Positions 39,801 to 51,224 of a stretch of DNA of 64,000 bases are shown piece by piece (the first letter of the stretch is position 1; each line of letters opens with the position of its first letter). Both the position numbers and the translations under genes were made by a program. A model generated the notes under the pieces. That model saw only the letters and a list, made by a program, of their open reading frames with translations. It was not told where the DNA came from and searched no databases. Source of the DNA: Megachile rotundata (taxonomy: Eukaryota; Arthropoda; Insecta; Hymenoptera; Megachilidae); contig NC_134997.1 in NCBI RefSeq assembly GCF_050947335.1, forward strand, positions 4,030,001 to 4,094,000. Direction: 5' to 3'.

Positions 39801-42769
39801 CTTCTGTCATTGTATGAGCTTTCATTTTTGATTTCATTTCTATGTTGAAAATTTGAAGTGTTTTCATTGCTATTGTAAAAAAAAAGCATATCGTATTACA
39901 GAGGAAGAAGCTTTAATTTCTGTGTTATTTCAAGTATTAAAAATATAATGTACTGATGGTAGTAGTATAGATATGATTGCACGTTGGCACATTTTTTGTT
40001 AGGTATAATTAGTTCTAATAATCTGAGTGACACGTATGTGTGCATGTGTAAGGATATATTATGTATATATATATTATGTACATAGATTATTTGACTAAAC
40101 TTTATTCTATACCTTTTAAAGCAATTACTTTGCTTGCAGGATTCATAATTGCAGAATCTGCAGAAATAGGTCTTCTGATAGGATTTGCAGAATCATTCAT
40201 GTCAATAATAACCACTTGCGCAGTATCACCAACTTTTTCTCGAACGCAAATAAATTTATCAGATTCCATGGTAAGTGTATTAAAGCTAACATTGTTAGCG
40301 TTAATTCCAACAGCTGTAAGCTATAACAATTAATTATGTAGTTAGATAAATTAATTATGTAGTTTCCAATCATTTATTTAATGAAATAATAATGTTATTA
40401 TTTACTATTTTTGTCTATTATAATCTTAAATCAATCTGTTTAAAATAAATATAAGTATCAAATCTGCAAGTTAAAACTCAATCACTTAAAATTTTTTCCA
40501 AACAATAGGAAAAATATATTCGGTATGACATGTTATAATTAAATGTATAATGTTTGAAAGCTTGAAAAGATGAATGATTGAATTTTATAAAAAGGATGAT
40601 GACTTCAAATATCAAAATTGTCTTTGTACATAGTGGTAGAATAAAAATAACATTAATTTCTAATGCTGGTTGTCATAATCAATAAATATCAATTCAGTCA
40701 CAAATATATAGTCATGTATAGAGATAAAACCTCAAAGAAGTAAAACATATAAAGTGAAACATTGTATTTGACAGTAGAAGATTATAAACATAACAAAAGC
40801 AACTGGACTTTGTATTAACAGAATTGTGTCACAGATTAAATTATAATAAACATTTACTATGATTTAGGAAATTGCACAATATGGCTCAAACAAATTGTTC
40901 AAATAAAGAGTAACCTACCTAACTAACCTTAGTATTTTGTAGCTAAAGTTTATTAAGCATAGTAAAATTATTACAAAAGATTTTAATATGATATAAGCAA
41001 CTGTTTCAGTTAGTAATAGGTAGAAAAATCTCTTCCTAAAGATCTCTTTTTCATCCAAGATAACATAATTAGTAGGAAAACTTCCTTATAGAATTTGTAG
41101 ACCAATATTAAATTATACTTAGTTACAGTTATAATGATTCATCTTAATCACCAGAAATACAAGGTATTTCAGAATGAATAGTATAATCTAAGAGTATTTA
41201 AGATACATATTTCAAAATGGATAGTACAACTTAAAAATAATTGTTCTATGTGATAAGAAAATAAAAATTTTTTATTTTTGGAAAAAAAAATGACTTTCAA
41301 AATCTGCCGAATGTACATAGACTTAGCTCGAAACGTCACAGTCCGCTACCATAACTTGATGTCAAGAAAATCTCCTTTTACACCTATCTGTTATGTATAC
41401 AATATTCTAAATGTTATAACGTACTTATGATTCAATTTCATTTACGGCTAATTTTTTTTTACTTTATTGTTTGTTAATATCAGTGCAGTAAAATACAAAA
41501 ATTCCGAACAGGTAAATTGTACTAAAAAAATCTGCCGATAACGTTTTTACGAAATACGTCTTTTTAACTCTGCTTTGGATGTTAAGGATATGAAGCAATC
41601 TTTCAAATTTTTGAAATGTATGTCGCTATAATTAATTTGAAAATTTATGCAAGTAATCCTTTATTATTAAGTTTTTAAATATTACAAGGCAATTTGTTTA
41701 AATAAATGGCTGTACAGAATCAATTGGATCTAAAGATTCGAAAACAGGTTAATTATCGTCATCTTTACAAAACTAAAATTACTATTTATAATTATATATC
41801 CTCCGATTTTACGACACAGAAAATATTTCGGGTATCATCAATCATGAACTACAATAAATTAAAGAAAAGTTATTTTATTAGTGCGGTATTTGCAAAGAAA
41901 CAATTTTACGATGAATTGAAATTTTGCTCTCGATAATCGGTTACAAATACACGTGCATTAGACAGATTTTAAAAATTATTTTCTTTACAAACGAATGAAA
42001 TTTATTTTACAATTTTGATTTATATTTTCGTATAGAGCCATTCCTTCTTGTCTTGTACCACCTGTTTTAAGGGATTTCGTACCTTTATTTTAATTAAAAA
42101 TATAACTCTTGTCCATTAATTTAAATAAATTTAATAAAACAGACTATTGCATATTCAATAATACTCAATAAGGTACTTATTTCACATAGAATATAAAACA
42201 AAAAATACATAATGATATTTCATTACAAATATCGAAATATATTTCGTAAAAAATCACAGCTTGCCATTTGTAGGAACTACTGTGTAACATATATTTCGTA
42301 GATGAAAGATTTTAATTAGAAAATTCATGATGTACAAAGACGGAAATAAGGGGCGTATATGCTGAGTAGACGTGGCTCTCATTGATAAAAAAAATCAATT
42401 TATTTTTCTCACCGACTTCACTATATAGAATACCATGACTAGTTAACCTCAATCGCATTTTATTACGTACATATTAAAAAATTTATGGAAATTTATATGT
42501 ATGTACGAAGAAACATGAAATCAGATTATATCTGTCAAAGTAACGTCAATTTGGGAGATTTGAATAAAACTTCCGCTTCATCATTACAATAGTAAGTGAT
42601 AGCAAGAAGACTTGTCAAAAAACTGATAAAACTGTTAAATCAAATTGAAAATGCGAATGGCAAAAAGAGATTTATTGACGACGTGTCGAAATAATAGAAG
42701 AACCGGGCATGAAAGCAGGTCACCTACCTGGAGATGTTCTTGAAACCTTATGGGTAGTAACTGCGTCAT
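33892..42769 (-). CDS. Chc: Clathrin heavy chain
   Basis: Fifteen minus-strand coding exons: 42769-42728, 40320-40113, 39869-38911, 38816-38382, 38305-37852, 37772-37453, 37375-37110, 36987-36753, 36626-36244, 36128-35831, 35745-35305, 35235-34673, 34581-34359, 34174-34099, 34025-33892. All phases join; the total is 1678 aa, the usual insect length. Order: N-terminal seven-bladed propeller (about 1-330, adaptor binding), linker, seven clathrin leg repeats (about 540-1570), trimerisation helix, and a Pro/Gly/Tyr-rich tail ending in GYGM. Signature stretches include 'NNNPERFLKENQFYDSRVVGKYC' and 'QPQLMLTAGP'-like 'PQLMLTAGP'. It forms the triskelion coat for endocytosis and Golgi sorting. The first intron is 2.4 kb. 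The exon 10 donor (GTTTTA at 35830-35825) is weak but fixed by homology. Confidence 0.98.
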
Positions 42770-42980
42770 TTTTCCAGTGTTATTTTCAGGGTTTTAACAG
42801 CCGCCGTTAGTTAATTGAAATTCTATTGCGGCCGTATACCGTTCCTATGTACAACTGTTTTGGCTTATGGTGCGCTTCTCAACCAGAAAATCTAAGCTCG
42901 ACCATCAGCGCACAAAACCAACTGACGCAAACTGAATGCCGTCACTACTTGCCGCTGACACCCATCATGGCCGTCAACGA
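42770..42980 (-). promoter_or_regulatory. Probable clathrin 5' UTR/promoter
   Basis: A relatively GC-rich stretch directly upstream of the clathrin start codon in an otherwise AT-rich setting. No core motif identified with confidence. Confidence 0.4.
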
Positions 42981-44332
42981 CCGCCCCTCTATCTAAAAAT
43001 AGTTCTTCAAGTACAAAAGTATTCCGATCGATTCTATATACTGATATCACCGAACGTTTGCAAACGCATCAAAATAGTAATTACGTGCACCAAAAGTATC
43101 AAAATACTAATCGATTGTGATTATCATTACGATTGAACAAATTTAAACGTTCAATAGTTTTAGAACCATAGATCTAGGAATATAGGGACAGAGCATATCC
43201 TTCAGAGGAGGGAAGCCATTGCAGGACAAGATAAACGAATACTCAGATTCAATTGGCTATCGTTTAGTACAACTTCAAATTGAAAATTACTTAACTTCTT
43301 TAGTTTGAAAATTCTAAATTTCGAAATTCTTAAATTTGAATATTTAAAAATCTGTAAGTTAAAAATTTGTAAACTTATAATAGTGTGTGCGCTTAAAAAA
43401 ATATTCACCTGTTTGGCATTAACCTATAAATCTGTATTAATCGATGATTTCTAATTTCTGAGAATTGGCGGTATGTACAAAACATGCGCAGAAAAGTAAC
43501 GAATCAAATTTGTGTATCGACTATTACAACCCTCCTCTCTTATTGACTTCTTTATCCCTATATTCCTAGATCCATGGTTAGAATATGCAACTGGATTTTA
43601 TTATAAATCTTGAACTCTTTCATCTATTTTCCTCTCCCATTGCTTGATTGTAAATGAAGTCACAATGACACACAATTGTATACGTTATGTTGTTATATAC
43701 TTTTCCAGTATCTTCATAAATACTTATTTTTTAACATATAACGGGAGCCTTATATAATCGCATTAGGGATTATTGTAAATATCTTTTCAAATAAACCGAT
43801 TAAGAAACACAAACCGAAATAAAAATATCTGACAAAACTTAGTACTTTAAATTACAAACCTTTGATCAAGGTTTATTAGTAACTAACCAAGCTGAAAGTT
43901 CTTATCTCTATATAATAATAAAGCCAAGAAGTTGTCTGGCTGCGGCGAACGTGGTGAGATCCCCTTCCTGACTTTTGTTTACCTTTTGTTTTAGTAGATT
44001 CTTCTGCTTCACCATAACATCAATAACAATATTAACAAACAACTACATAATAATACTTACACCTCCACACACATTTTTATAATATTCCTCCAAATCCAAT
44101 ATTATTATTTAATGAAACGCATTTAATTTAATCTTAATGAGTAATTTAAAAACAGTGTCTTTTTAAACCTAATCGTCGTTGACGTCAGTCAACGACTAAC
44201 TGACCTACTAGTTTATAATAAAGACAAAGTTGATTATAGTAAATTAAAAATACAATTTATTTTAAAATGTTGTCAGAATGTATTATACATAATTTGTAGA
44301 TGGTCATTACACAGTTATTACTGTTATTTAAT
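42981..44332. other. Intergenic region clathrin-RpLP2
   Basis: No gene recognised. Contains a small inverted-repeat element (about 43166-43577). A short GC-rich patch near 43930-43970 has a plus-strand donor-like CGTG|GTGAGA, unexplained. Confidence 0.5.
43166..43577. mobile_element. Small inverted-repeat element (MITE-like)
   Basis: Left end AACCATAGATCTAGGAATAT and right end its imperfect reverse complement (ATATTCCTAGATCCATGGTT), arms of about 48 bp around 310 bp of AT-rich noncoding DNA. Target duplication not clear. Confidence 0.6.
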
Positions 44333-44892
44333 TTAATCAAAAAGACCAAAGCCCATGTCATCATCTTCCGATTCAGATTCTTCCTTTGCTGGTTTTTTCT
44401 CTTCTGTTAAGAAAAATTAAATAAAATTAAATTCTAATAACATACTAGAATTTTTAAATTACAAAATACTTAAATAAAGCAAACTTTACCTTTCTTTTCT
44501 TCAGCTGGAGCAGCAGCAGCTCCAGCTGGTGCTGCAGCTGCACTTACAGCTGCAGCTCCACCAACTGGCATGGACGCTAACTTCTCACGTCCTGGAATTA
44601 TTCAAGGTTAATTTCAGTATTCTTTCATTGAAATTTCAGACAATATGTCAAACAATAACAAGTTTGTGAATATATTGTATTAATGTAAACTAGTGATAGA
44701 AAAATAAGAAATAATCATACCTTGTGCGATAAGTTCATCAATTGATTTTCCATTTAGTTCTGATATAACTATTTTAAGTTTTTCAGCATCTGCTTCAATT
44801 CCAACAGATGATAAAATTTTTTCAATATCATTTTGAGTAGCTGAGGGCTTGCCCCCCAGGACAGCCAAAAGATAAGCGGCCACGTAACGCAT
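44333..44892 (-). CDS. RpLP2: 60S acidic ribosomal protein P2
   Basis: Three coding exons (44892-44721, 44591-44490, 44403-44333) give 114 aa. The N-terminal helical dimerisation domain starts MRYVAAYLLAVLGG, followed by an Ala/Pro-rich hinge (about 68-92), a Lys/Glu segment with serines in acidic context (ESESEDDD), and the invariant C-terminal MGFGLFD, which recruits elongation factors and is the ribotoxin contact. P2 pairs with P1 on P0 to form the ribosomal stalk. A TTTCCAG acceptor directly precedes the ATG, so there is a separate 5' UTR exon ending at 45469. A poly(A) signal (TTTATT on plus, 44257-44262) lies about 70 nt past the stop. Confidence 0.97.
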
Positions 44893-45468
44893 TCTGGAAA
44901 GTATAAAAATTTGTATCAATCTCTTGATTAATTTACAAAGTATTCTTTACGTTAAACAATTGCTCTCAGTTAAAAATATATACCATCATAATGATCAGTC
45001 GAAAGATGGTGATTATTTTAATCATCATGTATATTAATAAAATTTTCAAATAAAGTAGCAAAATAGTAATTGTTAAATAAAAATAAAAATTAAATATAAA
45101 CTTTAAATAGAACAGATTTAAATACAATCTGTCTTTAGGTGTATTTACTTCCATAATTGCTTTTTAGATTTCACACACCGTTAGAGTATTAAATTAATAC
45201 TATAAATTTTATTACTTCGCACATATATATTTGAATAAAAATATAAAAATACCGATATTAAAAATATAAACGTTTTATTCTGTTTTTTCGACAATATGCA
45301 TAAACTTTTCACGTGATAAATGCTAGCGGTATGAATCGCATCGTAAAACATCTTAAAACGTAATACGTTATTTTGTAATTCAACTCTATTATTTGATTAA
45401 TTAAAATGTTATGTAGTTATAATACATAATATTATTTCTTTAAATTATACTTTAATGTGTATATTTAC

Positions 45469-45595
45469 CTTTAAGTCTTACGACACGAAACGTGGTTCAC
45501 GCTTCACGAGAATAATACGTTCTCAGCGAAACGTTAACAAACAGTAAAAGAACGTTTAGGAAGAGATAAGTAAGAGAGGAAAGCTAATTCTCTTA
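45469..45595 (-). promoter_or_regulatory. RpLP2 5' UTR exon and presumed start region
   Basis: The donor AAAG|GTAAAT at 45469/45468 ends a noncoding first exon. Pyrimidine-rich tracts on the minus strand around 45555-45590 (CTCTCTTAC, CTCTTCCT) are candidate TOP-type start sites. The true start is not fixed by sequence. Confidence 0.45.
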
Positions 45596-45644
45596 AATGT
45601 AGTATAGCGCCATCTGTTAATTAAGCGTTAAGTCATGATTTTTA

Positions 45645-45648
45645 ACAG
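45645..45648. repeat. Target-site duplication, left copy
   Basis: ACAG directly before the left LTR, repeated at 51225-51228 directly after the right LTR. Confidence 0.75.
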
Positions 45649-46511
45649 TGTTGCGTTTACCGTCCGCGGTCTAGGGATTTTGGGATGTGGGTAAGTTAAC
45701 CCGTGGAGCGCTGAGGCGCTCTGCTCGCGGTGTGCAATAATGATTCGAGACGGATTTAAGATGGAAAACGACTAAGTCCAACTATTTATTTAGAAAACTA
45801 TCAAAGTACTTTTTACAAAGCGAACTGGTGCGTAAGGAATACAAAATTAGTCTGATCGTTCTGCGCTTGGCGGAGGAGATCTTCGGGTGATGCGGATCGA
45901 TGCCCCTTCCTCGCTGAATCCTGGATCCTCCCTCAGGATCATCCCTTGTCCAATGGTGGAGGAGTCCACCCCTGTCCGATGTGGGCCCCTTCTCCTGGCT
46001 GTGGTCCACCCTCAGCCGCGTGGTGGTGGAGGCTCCGCCAAGACGCGGGAACGTAACATTGAACATGTGCGTAGAGAAAGCGTGAGACCCAGAGAACGCG
46101 AAAACAAAGTCCTTGTATTAGGCGAAAATTTACGACCCTCTTCGAGTGCATGAAAAGACAGGATATTCGTGAGAGATCTTGAAACCTTCAAGAACTGTAC
46201 GCGACTTAGTCGAAAACAACATATTCGATACGGTCCCTAATAAATTAATCTCTACAAACATTCAAAGTGAAGCTACGTTTATTCTCTGGATTCCCAAACT
46301 TTCCCAAGCATGAACACCCACGTCGAGTGGCTTTAACAATATAAGCTTTGTCTATTGTACATGATTGCACGCTCAGATAGTTTAAATTTCGCTCTTAATT
46401 TATGGTCATCGATATAACAAAGTACAGACGCGCTCTGTAAATATCCTCACGGTCGTGTTGCCATACTACAATGACTATATTCAGGATGATAACAAGTACG
46501 CTTGCGTTACA
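45649..46511 (-). repeat. LTR of Ty3/gypsy element (3' LTR in element sense)
   Basis: 863 bp, on the plus strand TGTTGC...GTTACA. It matches 50362-51224 base for base except, as far as read, at 45737 (A here, G there) and 46042 (G here, A there). Small reading frames in it are not genes. Confidence 0.95.
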
Positions 46512-46522
46512 CCTCCCCCCTT
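46512..46522 (-). other. Polypurine tract
   Basis: Minus-strand AAGGGGGGAGG immediately before the 3' LTR; plus-strand DNA primer of LTR elements. Confidence 0.85.
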
Positions 46523-46785
46523 ATTTAAAAAGGTGTTTTCATAAAACAGCTTTTCGCTCAGATCAACGCGCCAAACAAAAGTGAGTATTTATAACAATTC
46601 ATCTTACGCTCTTACTCCATACAAATACAATAATCTTGCACAAAAATCCGTAACATGGTTCAGACAACAAACATAACCATACAAACTAAATATATAACAG
46701 TAACACCATAAATTTGAGATACAAATTCCAATAATTAACAGTTAATAACAATATGACATACAGCACACAAAAATTTACTCGCTTC

Positions 46786-49683
46786 CTAATCGCTCTCAAC
46801 AGGATCGTCTAATCTAATATGCGCTAACTTAAGTTTATTGGTATGTACTATTTTAAATTTATTTTTTCCTAATTCCAATTCCGCTGTTAGATCATTAAAC
46901 ATTCTATTTATTCTATAAGGGCCTATCCAATCACAATCAAATTTCGAAGTTCTGGGCTCTCTAAGCAGATATACAACATCATCTACATTAAATTTACATG
47001 GATTAAGCGTTCTATCATAATAATTTTTGCTCCTTTGCTTTGCTTTTTCCAGATTACGAGCTGCAGTAGACTGTGTGGTGGTAATTTTAGTAAAGAGTTC
47101 ATCAAAATGCTGTGTAAAGGTTCTAGGTGCTTGCCCCTTGGCAAATTCAGAAGGTATGTTGGCCTTAACGCCAAAAACCAACTCATGAGGAGTAAAGCCT
47201 GTAGCCTCATGTACAGAGGTGTTATATGAGAAGATACAAAATCTTATCCAATCATCCCAATTCCTTTCTGTACAATAATGCTTTAGGTAATTAATGAAAC
47301 TTCGGTGTGCCCTTTCTAGAGAACCTAGCGACTGTGGATGGAAAGCTGTAGAAGTTATTCTTTGTATCTTGAAAATCCTACAAAAATTCTTCATCACTTG
47401 ACTGGTAAAATTCCTCCCCTGGTCAGTGTGAATTACTCGTGGGCAACCGAACCTACTGATGAATTGCTCGGCAAGTGCATGAGCAACTGTTACCGTGTCT
47501 ATAGTTCCTATGGGTATTGCATCAGAATACTTTGTAAGATTATCCTGTATAGTGAGTAAATACTGATTGCCTTTATTAGTTACAGGAAGTGGTCCAACTA
47601 TGTCCATTTGAACCTTTTCAAAAGCCTTTCGAGGAGTATCCGTAATTAACATCGGCTGTTTGATTTTTGTGGAATAATTCTTATTCTTTTGGCAACTTGG
47701 ACAGGATCGAACGAACTCTGCTATTTCCTTCGCCATGCCTGGCCAATAGAAACGTTCACGAATAAGCTGATACAATTTGTAACTTCCTCTATGGCCTCCT
47801 ACTACCGAATCATGATATTCTTGGATAATCTGCGATCGTCTTGACCTTAGCGGGACTTCAACCTCACCAGCACACAAAGTAATTACGTATTCTGAGTTAT
47901 TGAAAATTTGCTTGAGTAATCCCGTGATATCATTCCGCTCAGAAGCATTAAACCTATCTGAATCTACTAAAAGACTGAAGGTTTTAGAACCCAAAGTGTC
48001 GAGAAGTGTTTTTAATGATTTTAAAGATGATTCGACATGGCTAAAATCTAATTCATCCTGAGGTTCGATTTTGTAAAACAATAGGTAGACAGAATATTTA
48101 TCATGCGGGAAAACCATGGCATCGCCAAGCTCAATGTGATATTGCTGCATCTGATCCGACGAAAACCCAATTCGACTTAGTAATCCCACAGTGGTCTGAG
48201 AAGTATCATTACAACTTAAGGGAATAAAATGAACAAGGTTGTCTTGACGCATAAAAAGATTATCTTCTACATTAAATATAGCAGGTAAGGAGGAATTGGA
48301 TACCGTAGATCTATCTATTTCATTATCCACATTACCGATCAAAACTTTACTTTGACTATCAGTCTTACTATTTACATTATCAGAATTTACCACTGCCCCT
48401 TGTTTCTTTCCAGAGATTTCTACCGAGGTCACTACCCCCCTAGGATGCCCTGTGCAAGCTTGCCCACGCTCAATTGCAACTACCTTGCCCGACTCTACCG
48501 GTCTTATTTGTGAAACAGCATACTCCTTGAAACAGGTAACGTGTAAGCACGTATCCACGCACGCTAGGCATTGCTCGGAAGAAGCGCGTAAATGCACACT
48601 AGACAATCCGACATAGCGCGAATCGTGGCGCACTGAGCAATTTAATAGCTCATCTGACTCCACAAAACAAGCGTCGTGTAAGCGCGTACCCACGCACGCT
48701 GGACTTTGCTCGGGAGAAGCGCGTAAATCCACGCTAGTCAACCCGGCATAGCGCGAATCGTGGCGCACTGGGCAAGTTACCGCTGCCTTTATATCCTCAA
48801 AACCACGCCACACTGAGCAATTCCATGTTCTTTCCAAATCCACAAAACCGCGCCGCACCCGCATGTAACTTCTGGGGTGGAATTTCACGGCCGGCCCAGC
48901 ATACTCAGCTGTGACCTCATCACTCACCCACCCGATTCTACTGATCGAGGTGGGGGTGGTAACACAACACTCACCCGAATCTACCGTTCGAGGTGACAAC
49001 AACATTTCACTTCCACGGGGATCATACCCCTGCGATGGCACAAGCTGCACCTCAAGCCCGAAGGTTTCTTGAGTGGGTAATCCTATACTAGTTTTACATG
49101 AACTTCCTGATGACAACGTTTCCAAATTCAAATTCTTTTGCATTCTACTAGTGACCTCGTTTTGCTCAGCTGCTGCCTTCCTGCGCGCTAGGAATGCAGT
49201 AGCCACAAGTAACTCATTTTCGACAAACAGCATTTCATCCATTCCGGCCGTTTCAGAACCTGCAATTGGTATCTCATCTGCGCAAATGAGCACCCCTTCC
49301 AGACCCCGTGAACCGGAATTAGAATCCATGCTAGACCTTACGGTTTGTGATTGAGGATTACCTACTCGGTGCTCATCAATTTGCGAAGAAATATGCGACA
49401 AATTAGAAGGAGTTGGCCCAGCCGGAGTCATGAAAACATTATTATTAATAGTACTACTGGCAGGGATTGTCGCACCGTCCGACGCACCCCAACCCTGAAT
49501 CGCAGGCTGGACAGGAATTATAGAGGATTCGTGTACCCGTGTCTCAACCCTTCCGAACGAAGTAGAAGATTCAATGCTAGGTGTTTCAGATACAACGTCC
49601 TCTACTAGAACGACACTACTACCACGCAGTCTATTTCTACGACGTCTTTTGATTCTTACTAATTTCTTTAGGAATGGCGGCAT
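46786..49683 (-). CDS. Retroelement polyprotein fragment with integrase (965 aa)
   Basis: One uninterrupted frame. Residues 1-20 are strongly basic; 20-460 are unrecognised, Ser/Thr-rich, with a 45-residue tandem repeat (about 304-341 and 349-386, motif RHDSRY-GL-SV-LRAS). Residues about 465-620 look like the spacer that precedes integrase in some gypsy elements. From 624 the integrase is complete: H624-X6-H631-X29-C661-X2-C664 zinc finger, D694, D754 and E790 (D,D-35-E), and a GPY/F module (WIGPY at 919-923). Neither the YxDD of reverse transcriptase nor Gag is present. It may be a deletion derivative whose frame was kept by chance or by use; an integrase-carrying non-autonomous element is the simplest reading. 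Confidence 0.9.
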   Translation of the reverse strand: MPPFLKKLVRIKRRRRNRLRGSSVVLVEDVVSETPSIESSTSFGRVETRVHESSIIPVQPAIQGWGASDGATIPASSTINNNVFMTPAGPTPSNLSHISSQIDEHRVGNPQSQTVRSSMDSNSGSRGLEGVLICADEIPIAGSETAGMDEMLFVENELLVATAFLARRKAAAEQNEVTSRMQKNLNLETLSSGSSCKTSIGLPTQETFGLEVQLVPSQGYDPRGSEMLLSPRTVDSGECCVTTPTSISRIGWVSDEVTAEYAGPAVKFHPRSYMRVRRGFVDLERTWNCSVWRGFEDIKAAVTCPVRHDSRYAGLTSVDLRASPEQSPACVGTRLHDACFVESDELLNCSVRHDSRYVGLSSVHLRASSEQCLACVDTCLHVTCFKEYAVSQIRPVESGKVVAIERGQACTGHPRGVVTSVEISGKKQGAVVNSDNVNSKTDSQSKVLIGNVDNEIDRSTVSNSSLPAIFNVEDNLFMRQDNLVHFIPLSCNDTSQTTVGLLSRIGFSSDQMQQYHIELGDAMVFPHDKYSVYLLFYKIEPQDELDFSHVESSLKSLKTLLDTLGSKTFSLLVDSDRFNASERNDITGLLKQIFNNSEYVITLCAGEVEVPLRSRRSQIIQEYHDSVVGGHRGSYKLYQLIRERFYWPGMAKEIAEFVRSCPSCQKNKNYSTKIKQPMLITDTPRKAFEKVQMDIVGPLPVTNKGNQYLLTIQDNLTKYSDAIPIGTIDTVTVAHALAEQFISRFGCPRVIHTDQGRNFTSQVMKNFCRIFKIQRITSTAFHPQSLGSLERAHRSFINYLKHYCTERNWDDWIRFCIFSYNTSVHEATGFTPHELVFGVKANIPSEFAKGQAPRTFTQHFDELFTKITTTQSTAARNLEKAKQRSKNYYDRTLNPCKFNVDDVVYLLREPRTSKFDCDWIGPYRINRMFNDLTAELELGKNKFKIVHTNKLKLAHIRLDDPVESD

Positions 49684-50340
49684 TTTAAAGATCTAACAAT
49701 TACAACTATGCCCAGAACTCTTGAATCTGATTGCTTACAATCTAAACTTACAGTTTGTTGCCTCAACTGAATAATATTCTGCCCAAAATCGCACGGAGTT
49801 CTTTACGTAGTTCTTGCTTCCACAGATGTACTGCTCCGTCGGTGACCCGTTGAACAGGGATGACCTCAGTTTATGGGACGGTCCACAGGTACTCCAACTC
49901 GATGGTCCCCAGCTCAGCAACAGGTACTCCGGTCCGACTGTAATCCGCTGCTTCCAGGTGGCCTTGGCTCCGTGAAAAGTCCTCTCAGTGGCCCGATAGC
50001 GATGTGGACAATGTGCGTGTGATTCCGGTGGATGGCCTGCGCGGCAGCCGAAATCACCTATCTCTGGTATTCACCCTTCGCTCTTGGGGAAACCGCGCCA
50101 AAACCCAAGAGAGAGAAGTTGCACTTCCTCGATTTATGTCTACTTTTCACAAAGTTCAATAAAACAGTTTATAAAGCGTTCAGTCAATTTATTTAAAATA
50201 CACCCGCGAGCCGGTTAAGTTTTCAAATATACGATAAGTCTGTCACAATCACTTTCCAACTAACACTCTTTAAAGTTTATCGCTTCTACTAATTGTCTTT
50301 TTAAACTGTCCCTTTTTGAAACGATCCCTTTTTGAAACTA
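49684..50340 (-). other. Element 5' leader
   Basis: Region between the primer-binding site and the ORF start, about 660 bp, with no long frame; too short for gag-pol. Confidence 0.7.
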
Positions 50341-50357
50341 TCCCACCGCTGTCACCA
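50341..50357 (-). other. Primer-binding site (tRNA-Leu-like)
   Basis: The plus strand reads TCCCACCGCTGTCACCA, like a tRNA 3' end with CCA; it resembles eukaryotic tRNA-Leu acceptors (…CCCACCGCTGCCACCA), with one difference. Four bases separate it from the LTR. Confidence 0.75.
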
Positions 50358-50361
50358 AAAA

Positions 50362-51224
50362 TGTTGCGTTTACCGTCCGCGGTCTAGGGATTTTGGGATG
50401 TGGGTAAGTTAACCCGTGGAGCGCTGAGGCGCTCTGCTCGCGGTGTGCAGTAATGATTCGAGACGGATTTAAGATGGAAAACGACTAAGTCCAACTATTT
50501 ATTTAGAAAACTATCAAAGTACTTTTTACAAAGCGAACTGGTGCGTAAGGAATACAAAATTAGTCTGATCGTTCTGCGCTTGGCGGAGGAGATCTTCGGG
50601 TGATGCGGATCGATGCCCCTTCCTCGCTGAATCCTGGATCCTCCCTCAGGATCATCCCTTGTCCAATGGTGGAGGAGTCCACCCCTGTCCGATGTGGGCC
50701 CCTTCTCCTGGCTGTGGTCCACCCTCAGCCGCGTGGTGGTGGAGGCTCCGCCAAAACGCGGGAACGTAACATTGAACATGTGCGTAGAGAAAGCGTGAGA
50801 CCCAGAGAACGCGAAAACAAAGTCCTTGTATTAGGCGAAAATTTACGACCCTCTTCGAGTGCATGAAAAGACAGGATATTCGTGAGAGATCTTGAAACCT
50901 TCAAGAACTGTACGCGACTTAGTCGAAAACAACATATTCGATACGGTCCCTAATAAATTAATCTCTACAAACATTCAAAGTGAAGCTACGTTTATTCTCT
51001 GGATTCCCAAACTTTCCCAAGCATGAACACCCACGTCGAGTGGCTTTAACAATATAAGCTTTGTCTATTGTACATGATTGCACGCTCAGATAGTTTAAAT
51101 TTCGCTCTTAATTTATGGTCATCGATATAACAAAGTACAGACGCGCTCTGTAAATATCCTCACGGTCGTGTTGCCATACTACAATGACTATATTCAGGAT
51201 GATAACAAGTACGCTTGCGTTACA
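50362..51224 (-). repeat. LTR of Ty3/gypsy element (5' LTR in element sense)
   Basis: 863 bp, the twin of 45649-46511; differs at 50450 and 50755 only, as far as read by eye. Confidence 0.95.

Larger units (their letters stand above)
45649..51224 (-). mobile_element. Young Ty3/gypsy LTR retrotransposon lacking reverse transcriptase
   Basis: Complete 5576-bp element: two 863-bp LTRs, 4-bp duplication ACAG, polypurine tract (46512-46522), primer-binding site (50341-50357), and one 965-codon ORF with a Ty3/gypsy integrase. The internal region is only 3.85 kb and has no Gag zinc knuckle, protease, reverse transcriptase or RNase H. It would need enzymes from a related element to move. Near-identical LTRs mean recent insertion, about 50-180 bp from the RpLP2 first exon. 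Confidence 0.92.

Noticed and set aside
45782..46153. Reading frames of 70-94 codons in the left LTR, repeated in the right LTR
   Set aside because: They lie in noncoding LTR sequence, appear twice because the LTRs are duplicates, and show no domain.
49073..49608. Two plus-strand frames of 85-93 codons
   Set aside because: They are antisense shadows of the retroelement ORF.
50341..50357. tRNA-Leu-like sequence
   Set aside because: Only the 3' acceptor end is present, as a primer-binding site; there is no tRNA cloverleaf.
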